Shown here piece after piece: positions 16,149-22,200 of a stretch of DNA of 64,000 nt. Position numbers and translations under genes: made by a program. Numbering within the stretch: position 1 is the first letter of the stretch; the number at the start of each line of letters is the position of its first letter. Origin of the DNA: a virus; the IMG/VR virus record IMGVR_UViG_3300044707_000321, positions 1 through 64,000 of that record. One strand, given 5' to 3'. Below the pieces are notes generated by a model, which was not told the DNA's origin, ran no database searches, and saw only the letters and a program-made list of their open reading frames with translations.

Positions 16149-16835
16149 TTATGCCTCCTCGTATTGAATTGTTTTGGTTTGTGGTTTGATTGCTGTGAGT
16201 GACTTCACTTGCTTTGGTTTGTTGCGTAAGTGGCAAGTGCGTACACACGCTTTCCAATCTTTCATGGGATTCTTGCCAACCTTGAAACCGTTTGACTGAT
16301 ACCAGTTGTAAGTCTGTTCAGCGTTGCTTTCATCGAATCCGATTTCTTTTGAATAAGACAACCATTCTTCAAGCGATGGGATCCTATTCCTTTCCATTCC
16401 ATTCCCTTCCTTTCCCTTCCCTTCCGGCAGTGAGTCGTCAGTGAGTTGTGTGTGAGTCGTCACTGAGTCCTCACTGAACGCTCCGTGAGTTTGGGTATTA
16501 CTAGCTAAGTAGTAGCCTTTTATAGAACTGGCCGTCGGCCTATTGATTACCTGATGCTCCTTAAACTTACAGATCCGACCGATCTTCCCCATTTTGGGGT
16601 GAGTTACTATTTTAATAAACTCTATGTTAGCCAATTCATCTAGGCTTTTTTGTATGGTTTTGGTGTCCTTTGCGAAAGGATCCACCTCACCCCGTAGGTA
16701 GTACTCGTCGGCATGGAAGTAGCCTTCGTCGTCTGCCACGTTGAGCAGTGCGACCGCTAGCCACTTCGCATCCCCTGAAAGCCTCCCCGTTAGGGGGTGC
16801 TTCCAGAAGTACGGTTTGATGGTTCTAATACGCAT
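16149..16835 (-). CDS. Phage replication initiator (winged-helix, O-protein-like)
   Basis: 228 residues. The N-terminal domain MRIRTIKPYFWKHP, LSGDAKWLAVALLNVADDEG, and VDPFAKDTKTIQKSLDELAN is the winged-helix fold of phage replisome organisers. A disordered low-complexity linker (residues ~110-150) includes PEGKGKEGNGMERN. A C-terminal helical part, WLSYSKEIGFDESNAEQTYN, resembles DnaD/primosomal C-terminal domains with the W-Y-x-x-x-G pattern. The linker DNA contains the 11-bp iterons. It probably melts the origin and recruits the loader encoded next to it. Confidence 0.75.
   Translation of the reverse strand: MRIRTIKPYFWKHPLTGRLSGDAKWLAVALLNVADDEGYFHADEYYLRGEVDPFAKDTKTIQKSLDELANIEFIKIVTHPKMGKIGRICKFKEHQVINRPTASSIKGYYLASNTQTHGAFSEDSVTTHTQLTDDSLPEGKGKEGNGMERNRIPSLEEWLSYSKEIGFDESNAEQTYNWYQSNGFKVGKNPMKDWKACVRTCHLRNKPKQVKSLTAIKPQTKTIQYEEA
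16381..16496. other. Putative replication origin: six 11-bp iterons beside a polypyrimidine tract
   Basis: Six direct repeats begin exactly every 11 bases at 16431, 16442, 16453, 16464, 16475 and 16486. They read TGAGTCGTCAG, TGAGTTGTGTG, TGAGTCGTCAC, TGAGTCCTCAC, TGAACGCTCCG, TGAGTTTGGGT. The 11-bp period is out of phase with codons, so it is not a protein repeat. Immediately beside them (16381-16427) the plus strand is almost purely C/T with TTCC repeats, a strand-asymmetric tract suited to melting. Iterons plus an asymmetric tract inside the initiator gene is the arrangement known from lambda O and several lactococcal phages. Confidence 0.7.
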
Positions 16836-17299
16836 TAGAACGGTATTTCGTCGTTGTCCGGCTTGGGTTCCGCCTTGGGTTGGGCCTTTGCCTTGGGCTT
16901 GGCCGGCTCAGGATCCTTCTCAACCTTTGCCACTGTCTTGCTCAGGAACTCGCCGATGCGATTACGTTTCACACCATTGTATTCCTCGACGCCAATCAAT
17001 GCCTCGCCTTCCTTGCCCTTAATCTTGGTCAAGAATGCCTCGTCCAAGTCGAACTCTTCACCACGTTTCGGTGCTACCCCGAAACACTTGAGGAATGAGT
17101 CCGTTTTCCATGCGCTCTTCTCAGTGAAGAACAGGAAGTCGGTGATCTGCGTCCCGCTATCCACGTCCTCCATCGTGATCTTGAGCATTTCGTTCCCTGC
17201 TCTGGACACCATGAACTCGCCATCGACAAAGCGAAGTTTGTAGTCGCCCTCCGGTAGCAAGGTGTTTCCGCCTTTTCGATCCATGAACTGATATTTCAT
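16835..17299 (-). CDS. Single-stranded DNA-binding-like protein (DUF669-type)
   Basis: 154 residues. The start MKYQFMDRKGGNTLLPEGDY and LKITMEDVDSGTQITDFLFF match DUF669-type proteins of phage recombination blocks. The tail, rich in Lys-Pro-Ala, ends in DNDEIPF, the acidic tip through which SSB proteins contact partners. It probably coats single-stranded DNA during replication and RecT-mediated annealing. It overlaps the initiator start by one base. Confidence 0.75.
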   Translation of the reverse strand: MKYQFMDRKGGNTLLPEGDYKLRFVDGEFMVSRAGNEMLKITMEDVDSGTQITDFLFFTEKSAWKTDSFLKCFGVAPKRGEEFDLDEAFLTKIKGKEGEALIGVEEYNGVKRNRIGEFLSKTVAKVEKDPEPAKPKAKAQPKAEPKPDNDEIPF

Positions 17300-17505
17300 T
17301 TGTTTTGTAACTCCTTTTCTTTTCTGCGTTTCTTTTGTTCTATGATCTCTTTCAACATCAGGATTGATCCATCGACTCCCTGCTTAACTTCCTTAACGCT
17401 CGCTTGTAGTGGCGTTGGTGCGTGTGTGTGAAGTTTGGTCAAGGCTTCTGTATTCCTTGTGAGAATATCGATAACCCATCCAAGTTTTTCGCTACTTGGC
17501 CTCAC
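17296..17505 (-). CDS. Small helical protein (69 aa)
   Basis: Helical and strongly basic at the end (IIEQKKRRKEKELQNK). GWVIDILTRNTEALTKLH suggests a coiled coil. It overlaps the SSB-like gene by 4 bases and shares one base with the next gene upstream. No family recognised; it may be a partner of the SSB or of the 67-aa coiled-coil neighbour. Confidence 0.55.
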   Translation of the reverse strand: MRPSSEKLGWVIDILTRNTEALTKLHTHAPTPLQASVKEVKQGVDGSILMLKEIIEQKKRRKEKELQNK

Positions 17506-17708
17506 TATTTTTTAATGAGAGCAGTCAAAACAGTGATCTTGCTTTCCAACTCAATCACTTTGTCCCGTAGCCGATTGACCGTATCGACGATCTCTTTCTG
17601 TTGGCCGAATGGATTAAATCCTCCCATTCCTCCATTAATGTTTATTGATGGCGGATACTGCGGGATTGGTTGATTTGTTGCGTTTCCGGTTGTTTGCGTG
17701 TCGCTCAT
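17505..17708 (-). CDS. Small coiled-coil protein (67 aa)
   Basis: The N-terminal half is Pro/Asn/Gly-rich and disordered (QPIPQYPPSININGG). The C-terminal half EIVDTVNRLRDKVIELESKI shows a heptad pattern for a coiled coil. Its start overlaps the CWKGYE peptide gene. No family recognised. Confidence 0.55.
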   Translation of the reverse strand: MSDTQTTGNATNQPIPQYPPSININGGMGGFNPFGQQKEIVDTVNRLRDKVIELESKITVLTALIKK

Positions 17709-17833
17709 TTCTTTTTCTCCTTTGTGTTGGGTACGCAGTTAGGCACTGTCTTTGCGCCTTTCTTTTTTGTTCCTACCATTTCGTAGCCCTTCCAACATGG
17801 GCCTTGGTAGTTCTTGCTTTTTCCTTTGTTCAT
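17705..17833 (-). CDS. 42-aa CWKGYE...VPNCVP peptide
   Basis: A short frame (17833 to 17705) with 4-base overlaps on both sides, encoding GPCWKGYEMVGTKKKGAK followed by TVPNCVPN. The pattern C-W-x-G-Y-E-x-x-G-x-K-x-K-x-G-x-x-V-P-N-C-V-P is one I recognise as recurring in marine and freshwater phage proteins, either as a free peptide or at the end of larger virion or peptidase proteins. The paired cysteines and aromatic core suggest a tiny folded or metal-binding module. Function unknown. Confidence 0.7.
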   Translation of the reverse strand: MNKGKSKNYQGPCWKGYEMVGTKKKGAKTVPNCVPNTKEKKK

Positions 17834-18123
17834 TTCATTTGTCCTTTCAGTTTTGCCAATAGGAAAACGGCCCTGACGATGGCCCTTTCCGCATGGTCTA
17901 GTTTGTTTTCTCCGTCCACGTCCTTGGGGGCATTCCCGTCCTTCTGCATTAGGCAGATGGAGGCATGTTTAATGGCCCTAAGACCGTGATAATCGCAGTT
18001 GTTTTTCGTCCACCATTCGTTCAGTCCGGACTTGGTAGATCCGGTAATCATGACCTTCCGAACTACGTGTCCGGCTAGCTCGGCTAGATCCTCGATTGTC
18101 GGGGCCGGCTTGACTTCGCTCAT
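17830..18123 (-). CDS. Hypothetical protein (97 aa) with DGENKLDHAERA motif
   Basis: Helical. The second half, DYHGLRAIKHASICLMQKDG then DGENKLDHAERAIVRAVFLL, has two His-containing helices. They resemble the hydrophobic core of the small all-alpha phage proteins seen beside nucleotide-metabolism enzymes (DUF5664-like). That is only a resemblance. It overlaps the CWKGYE peptide by 4 bases. Confidence 0.55.
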   Translation of the reverse strand: MSEVKPAPTIEDLAELAGHVVRKVMITGSTKSGLNEWWTKNNCDYHGLRAIKHASICLMQKDGNAPKDVDGENKLDHAERAIVRAVFLLAKLKGQMK

Positions 18124-18124
18124 A

Positions 18125-18322
18125 TTAGTTCCTCCCTGCCTGTAAGCCTTGAGTATTTATGATGTAGTGAATCATCACCTTGGGCTTTTCCGGTGGTGGT
18201 TCGTTCGCAACGAGAATCTTTACCTTGGCGGGATCAATACCCTTCTTGCAGGAGTGGACGTAAGCCTTGTCCACTGCCCGTTTCAGCCTCTCTAGGGTGA
18301 TTACCTTGTGGGTTTTCTTCAT
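18125..18322 (-). CDS. Hypothetical protein (65 aa)
   Basis: MKKTHKVITLERLKRAVDKA is an amphipathic basic helix; the C-terminal KVMIHYIINTQGLQAGRN is beta-rich. It overlaps the VRR-NUC gene stop by 4 bases. No family recognised. Confidence 0.5.
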   Translation of the reverse strand: MKKTHKVITLERLKRAVDKAYVHSCKKGIDPAKVKILVANEPPPEKPKVMIHYIINTQGLQAGRN

Positions 18323-18672
18323 ACATTTTTAAGTGCTAGGTATTCGGCAACCTTGGCACGTCCTTCTTCTACCGAGCGCACGACTACGACCGCATAGCCT
18401 AAGCCCATAAAATTCTCGCCCATGACCTTCTGAGAAGCCGAAAGCACTCCCTTGTCCGTTTTAAGTTCTATGAATAGCCCGTGGAACTTCCCCCGTGCCA
18501 CTGGCAGGAATAGATCCGGTACGCCGGCCAGCACTCCCTCTTTCTTTAATCGAACAGCAGTACGAATGTTGCGTAGCCCACCATTCGGGATCGCAAAAAG
18601 ATTCCTGCACCGGTGATCCATTCGAAGCAGGGTAACGAGTGACTGTTGGAGTTGGCTTTCGAGGTGTCTCAT
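18319..18672 (-). CDS. VRR-NUC family nuclease
   Basis: The start at 18672 overlaps the previous stop and has GGAGG upstream, giving 117 residues. The VRR-NUC core is clear: FAIPNGGLRN at 26-35, GVLAGVPDLF with Asp53, GLFIELKTDKG with Glu69 and Lys71, and SASQKVMGENF with Gln81. It is a PD-(D/E)XK fold; free-standing phage members act on branched DNA such as Holliday junctions. Its place in the replication-recombination block fits resolution of intermediates before packaging. Confidence 0.85.
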   Translation of the reverse strand: MRHLESQLQQSLVTLLRMDHRCRNLFAIPNGGLRNIRTAVRLKKEGVLAGVPDLFLPVARGKFHGLFIELKTDKGVLSASQKVMGENFMGLGYAVVVVRSVEEGRAKVAEYLALKNV

Positions 18673-19010
18673 GCCGTCCTCCAATAGATCCGCCAGAATA
18701 AGTGCTTCCAGTTGCCGGACGTCTTGACGTTTGCCACGTCAAAGAAGCTGATGCCAAAACGACAACACCTCTTCCAAAAGAAGTAATCCTCGTTAAAGTT
18801 GTCCTCCACCACTTTGATTATCATGTTCCCGCTTGCATCGACCTGAGGGGCAATCTTCCCGTCGAATGCCACCATCCCCAGTACGTTCCTTGGGATGATT
18901 AGCCGGCCCCCGTTCTGCTTGGCTAGCGCACTCAGGGCCAGACCAAGCATTCCGGATCTCCTGCGTTCCGTTGCGATCTTTGCGTTTAAGGTTTCCATCA
19001 TTTTACTCAT
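18669..19010 (-). CDS. Hypothetical protein (113 aa)
   Basis: Starting at the ATG that overlaps the stop of the 58-aa membrane protein. MSKMMETLNAKIATERRRSG leads into LALSALAKQNGGRLIIPRNV, then beta strands (MVAFDGKIAPQVDASGN, MIIKVVEDNFNEDYFFW). The C-terminus is aromatic and basic (KHLFWRIYWRTA). No family recognised. Confidence 0.5.
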   Translation of the reverse strand: MSKMMETLNAKIATERRRSGMLGLALSALAKQNGGRLIIPRNVLGMVAFDGKIAPQVDASGNMIIKVVEDNFNEDYFFWKRCCRFGISFFDVANVKTSGNWKHLFWRIYWRTA

Positions 19011-19183
19011 AAGAACTCCCTCCATAACTTCCTGATAAACCAGAAAGCAACTGCGCCTCCGCTTGCTACACCGACGATTAAGATTCCCCATAGGATCGCC
19101 ACACCCAGCCAGAAGGCAGTTAGCTCGGCCATGGATACGACGACCTTCAAGACCTCGTATGCAAAGGGGGTTATGGTTTCCAT
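19007..19183 (-). CDS. Small membrane protein (58 aa)
   Basis: A short frame starting inside the last 13 bases of the methyltransferase gene and ending with an ATGA overlap into the next gene. Residues 22-50 (TAFWLGVAILWGILIVGVAS, then GGAVAFWF) are a long transmembrane segment followed by a basic tail (IRKLWREFL). A regulatory or lysis-related membrane peptide is possible, but its place amid recombination genes is unusual. Confidence 0.6.
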   Translation of the reverse strand: METITPFAYEVLKVVVSMAELTAFWLGVAILWGILIVGVASGGAVAFWFIRKLWREFL

Positions 19184-19725
19184 ATACTTAAAATTGATTT
19201 TGGATCGGTGATGCCGGCCATGGCATCTGTTCGCACAAACCGATCTTCATGAATGTCAAACGAGGCAATCAGGTTGCCCATACCCGTAAGACTATTAACC
19301 ACATGGGATCCCTTTGCGTATGACCTATAGTGATATTCGCTTTGTAGCCTTAAAGGGTTCGATATAACGGCATATCCACCGACCTCCACCAATCCTTTCA
19401 TGTCTCTTAAAAAGTTTAAGTAGCAAGGAACGTGTTCGATAACGTGGAATGCGCTTACTACTCCAAACTTGTGCGTCCGGATGGTGTGGAAGGGGATCGT
19501 TATATCGACCGGTTGATTCGGGGCCGGATCTTGGCTCATGTAGGTAAAGCCAAACCCAGCGATGCGTTGCTCGGCCCTAGCTTGGCCGGCCCCGATGTCT
19601 AGCCATGACCGGTTAGGCAGTGGCAATAGGCACAACAAGGATCCGGCTATGATCTGCTCAAGCCTCTGGTTGTCCGGACGGCATTCGTCACCGGACTCCT
19701 TGAGTGGATCTCGGTAAATGCTCAA
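19171..19725 (-). CDS. Class I SAM-dependent methyltransferase
   Basis: 184 residues, TTG start overlapping the previous stop. SWLDIGAGQARAEQ at ~39-52 is the SAM-binding glycine motif I. FTYMSQDPAP, VVSAFHVIEHVPCYLNFLRD and LVEVGGYAVISNPL follow the class I order (motifs II, IV, post-IV). The substrate is not evident; no DNA-target motif such as NPPY is seen, so a small molecule, glycan or protein substrate is likelier. Confidence 0.78.
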   Translation of the reverse strand: MSIYRDPLKESGDECRPDNQRLEQIIAGSLLCLLPLPNRSWLDIGAGQARAEQRIAGFGFTYMSQDPAPNQPVDITIPFHTIRTHKFGVVSAFHVIEHVPCYLNFLRDMKGLVEVGGYAVISNPLRLQSEYHYRSYAKGSHVVNSLTGMGNLIASFDIHEDRFVRTDAMAGITDPKSILSIWKP

Positions 19726-19907
19726 GCAGTCCTCCGGCCAAGCTCTTGTTTAAGATGCTTGAAATACTGACTTCCGGTTTCCCTGCCCTTCGGCAACTGA
19801 GTCCAATTTTTTTTGTCCTGCTCCTTGGTAAAGTTGCCGGAGATCATAGTTTCCAGTCGGGCAATCATCTCTTTGATCGCCTGAGTTTTCATTTTGTTAA
19901 TCTTCAT
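19722..19907 (-). CDS. Small helical protein (61 aa)
   Basis: MKTQAIKEMIARLETMISGN is an amphipathic helix. The rest is basic and polar. It overlaps the nuclease stop and the methyltransferase start by 4 bases each. No family recognised. Confidence 0.5.
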   Translation of the reverse strand: MKINKMKTQAIKEMIARLETMISGNFTKEQDKKNWTQLPKGRETGSQYFKHLKQELGRRTA

Positions 19908-20959
19908 TTTTTCATCAACCTCGGCTCGCTTTCAATCACCTCTAGTTCGTCACCCAACAGATTCGACAATGCCTCTTTTGAGTCTTTCACACCAAGTTGT
20001 TGTTTTTTTGCCAACAACTTCTGCAAATCGCCCACCTTTACGGAACAACAAGACGCAAACTCGGATCCGTTAAGGATGGTCGATAGCTTGGTAAAGGCAG
20101 TCTCAGGACTCTTAATCGCACGACGTTGAACCGGAGAACTCAATTTATAGCCCTTTATTGCTTCAGGATTAGCCCTTAAAAGAGTCTTAGCCTTCTCCTT
20201 GATACTTTCTATGATCTGCTCAACGATTTCGGCCCTAATGAGCAATTCCTCGAAAGGCATACCCAACTCGAACTTCGACTCTTGTGGAACGATTTGCATG
20301 CTTTCGCCTATGGCCGTTTCGCATACGCCGATTGCCTTGCAGTACTTACACCATGTCCCACTCTTTCGTGGGGCATTGTCCTGATCCAGTGCCTTTAGTC
20401 CGGTTAGAATGTTCTCACGGGATAGGCGTATATCACTTTTGGAATAAGCGCAAAGGGTCGTAGGTGAGCCAATCTGGATGATGCCTACGGTAATTTCTTC
20501 AAGGTTGGGATGCTCCTGAGCCATGAGTACGGCCAAGAAGCGGAGTTGAAGATTCTTGCCGGCTTTATCGACTTCGCCCCTGCCTGTCTTGTAATCGATA
20601 ATGATTCCCCGCTTACCGCATGCGGAGATCGCCATGAGATCCCCCTTGCCGGAGGCTAGTTCTTTGCCTTGTTCCACAAGGAACAACCGCTTTTCCCTAG
20701 TTACCAGAGGCTTCTCAGATTCCCAGCTAGCCACAACCAAGTCGCTTTCAGTGTTCAGCGTCTCGGCCATGTCACGTTCAGCGTCATTCAGGGTCGTCCA
20801 AGGTGCTTCGCCGGCTAGCACGTCATGGATCCTAGTACCGGCCTCAGACGCCGGATTGGACGTGTCCGGAAAGCCGGACTCTGCCCGAAAGGATCCTGCA
20901 CAGTTCAGGAAGCGTTTGGCGTTGCTTGCGCTGGGTAATCCTTTGCGCTCGTCGCTCAT
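19904..20959 (-). CDS. RecB/Cas4-like PD-(D/E)XK nuclease with probable Fe-S cluster (DUF2800-type), RecT partner
   Basis: 351 residues. AGTRIHDVLAGE with His45, GKGDLMA with Asp107, and IIIDYKTGRG with Asp122 and Lys124 form the nuclease core; QLRFLAVL is the conserved Q-motif helix. Cys20 together with CKYCKAIGVC (204, 207, 213) gives the four-cysteine pattern of Cas4/AddB-type iron-sulfur nucleases. It lies directly beside RecT and overlaps it by 4 bases, so it most likely resects ends to give the single strand RecT anneals, as RecE does. Confidence 0.85.
   Translation of the reverse strand: MSDERKGLPSASNAKRFLNCAGSFRAESGFPDTSNPASEAGTRIHDVLAGEAPWTTLNDAERDMAETLNTESDLVVASWESEKPLVTREKRLFLVEQGKELASGKGDLMAISACGKRGIIIDYKTGRGEVDKAGKNLQLRFLAVLMAQEHPNLEEITVGIIQIGSPTTLCAYSKSDIRLSRENILTGLKALDQDNAPRKSGTWCKYCKAIGVCETAIGESMQIVPQESKFELGMPFEELLIRAEIVEQIIESIKEKAKTLLRANPEAIKGYKLSSPVQRRAIKSPETAFTKLSTILNGSEFASCCSVKVGDLQKLLAKKQQLGVKDSKEALSNLLGDELEVIESEPRLMKK
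19997..20017. promoter_or_regulatory. Dyad motif copy D (perfect TTGTTG-N9-CAACAA)
   Basis: A perfect copy with arms extended to 9 bp (AAGTTGTTG / CAACAACTT, 19994-20020). It lies within the last ~110 bases of the nuclease gene, upstream of the 61-aa helical gene and methyltransferase. The amino-acid sequence there (LLAKKQQLGVK) does not require the symmetry. Confidence 0.6.
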
Positions 20960-21678
20960 TTTGCTTCCTCAAATATCGGGGTTGCAACAACCGGTATGCT
21001 CGACGCTTTGCCGGCAAACTGGTGGACGTCCTCACGCTCGATCTGATCCCGCACTTCGGGCGACAACGGAACCCACTTGGATGCCCGTCGAAATACCGTC
21101 TTTTTCGCCATCTCATTCCAGTCCGTAACCCAAGGGCCGGACTTACCGGCCTTGGAACGTGACCGGATCGATTCGACGTCGGCCTTTGTCATTACTTCAC
21201 ATTTGTTCGATCCGTCCTTCATGCGAATCATGCAATAGACCGCAATCACGGCCCCACGATCCTTCCGGAAGTCGATCTTGTGCTGTTTGATTTCGCCAAG
21301 GTCGTATTCGAAAACGTCACCCTCGCAAACGACGTCGGCATGGATCGATAGGACGTGGCCTGACCTCATGATCAGGTCAAGGATCCCCTTGTAGTCCACC
21401 ACCAGAGTAGCCACGTTGCCGTAGGGGATAAGGTGCGCCCGTCGCCCGTCCGGTTCTAGGCCCATGGCCCCCAAATCTACCAAGCACTGAAAGAGGCTCG
21501 GCTTCGAGCAGTTCAGCAGGGCCGGCGTCTTGTTGATTGCCATCAGTGCCACCCTTGCGAAACGTTCCGGCGTCAGGTGCTTTGGCAGGGCATCGGAAAT
21601 CTTCTTTTTGAACTCGTCGGATCCGATCAGTTCCCGAATCGTGTTCTCGCTCTTTACTGCAATTTCTTTGTCGCTCAT
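20956..21678 (-). CDS. recT: RecT-family single-strand annealing protein
   Basis: 240 residues, typical of RecT. FARVALMAINKTPALLNCSK then SLFQCLVDLGAMGLEPDGRR, AHLIPYGNVATLVVDYKGIL, and AVYCMIRMKDGSNKCEVMTK followed by ADVESIRSRSK match the RecT/Bet superfamily order. It anneals complementary single strands during phage recombination and replication with the neighbouring four-cysteine nuclease and the SSB-like protein. The short C-terminus after residue 225 is variable in this family. Confidence 0.92.
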   Translation of the reverse strand: MSDKEIAVKSENTIRELIGSDEFKKKISDALPKHLTPERFARVALMAINKTPALLNCSKPSLFQCLVDLGAMGLEPDGRRAHLIPYGNVATLVVDYKGILDLIMRSGHVLSIHADVVCEGDVFEYDLGEIKQHKIDFRKDRGAVIAVYCMIRMKDGSNKCEVMTKADVESIRSRSKAGKSGPWVTDWNEMAKKTVFRRASKWVPLSPEVRDQIEREDVHQFAGKASSIPVVATPIFEEAK

Positions 21679-21688
21679 GGTTGTCTCC

Positions 21689-21838
21689 TTATTGGTTGTG
21701 TAAGTATTCCCATCCCATGCCGTCCTCCCGTAATTGGGACTTCGTGCTGGTAGGGACGTTGATGAAGCTCATGTCTTTTTTGACGTCTAGTTCGTGGTCG
21801 CAACTCGGCTCATTACTATCCTGTTTAGGATTAGTCAT
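21689..21838 (-). CDS. Small hypothetical protein (49 aa)
   Basis: The ATG at 21838 has GAAAGGA upstream and overlaps the end of the 41-aa frame. The product is polar and acidic (SNEPSCDHELDVKKDMSF) with GMGWEYLHNQ at the end. It lies 10 bases before the RecT gene and is probably co-transcribed with it. No family recognised. Confidence 0.5.
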   Translation of the reverse strand: MTNPKQDSNEPSCDHELDVKKDMSFINVPTSTKSQLREDGMGWEYLHNQ

Positions 21839-21956
21839 GCTGGTTCGTCCTTTCGTAGAACTTGATCGCCAAGTCATCTGCTTTCCTTGCACCCCATTCG
21901 AGAACGTCTTTCACAAAGACAAACATTTCGAATAGGGCGTAGTTTATTTGATTCAT
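21831..21956 (-). CDS. Small hypothetical protein (41 aa), first gene of the replication operon
   Basis: ATG at 21956 preceded by AAAGG at suitable spacing. The product begins MNQINYALFEMFVFVKDVLE and forms one long amphipathic helix. Its stop overlaps the next start by 8 bases. It is the first minus-strand gene after the att region, so a promoter should lie in 21,957-22,080. Confidence 0.5.
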   Translation of the reverse strand: MNQINYALFEMFVFVKDVLEWGARKADDLAIKFYERTNQHD

Positions 21957-21976
21957 TTTATGCCTTTCAACGCACG

Positions 21977-22039
21977 GAATAGGCGCACAAGCCCCCGTGG
22001 TAATTATTTGTTTTTAGTGTGAATAGATGCGCCCGTGGG
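21977..22039. repeat. Direct repeats beside attP, possible integrase arm-type sites
   Basis: GAATAG, then GCGC, then CCCGTGG occurs twice in the same order and orientation (21977-21999 and 22021-22038), between the RecT operon and the tRNA-like att core. The region has no gene. Tyrosine-integrase phages commonly carry such arm-type repeats beside the core. They could also be promoter or operator elements for the minus-strand operon. Confidence 0.4.
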
Positions 22040-22084
22040 ACACTGCCACAATCGGCGCACTGTAAGTTACTGACTGAAAGCACT

Positions 22085-22115
22085 CGGACGGGGTGGGATT
22101 TGAACCCACGGTAGG
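22085..22115 (-). other. attP: attP core: 3' end of a tRNA gene (T-arm and acceptor half)
   Basis: On the minus strand GTGGG-TTCAAAT-CCCAC is a perfect T-stem and T-loop, followed by CCCGTCC (the 3' acceptor strand) and G as discriminator. No matching 5' half (GGACGGG), D-arm or anticodon arm lies within ~120 bases, so this is only the 3' fragment of a tRNA, Ser-like by its T-arm and acceptor. The integrase gene begins ~85 bases away. Integration here would restore a complete host tRNA gene. That phage genes lie on both sides indicates the unintegrated phage form. Confidence 0.8.
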
Positions 22116-22200
22116 ATACAAGGGTAAGATTTGTATGATAGTGACTTAATCCTTCACTTACTGATTTGATTTGATTGGGTTTGCGTGTGACACTTGTTAC

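Noticed and set aside
22085-22200. A complete tRNA gene
   Set aside because: Only T-arm and acceptor 3' half are present; no GGACGGG 5' strand or anticodon arm lies nearby.
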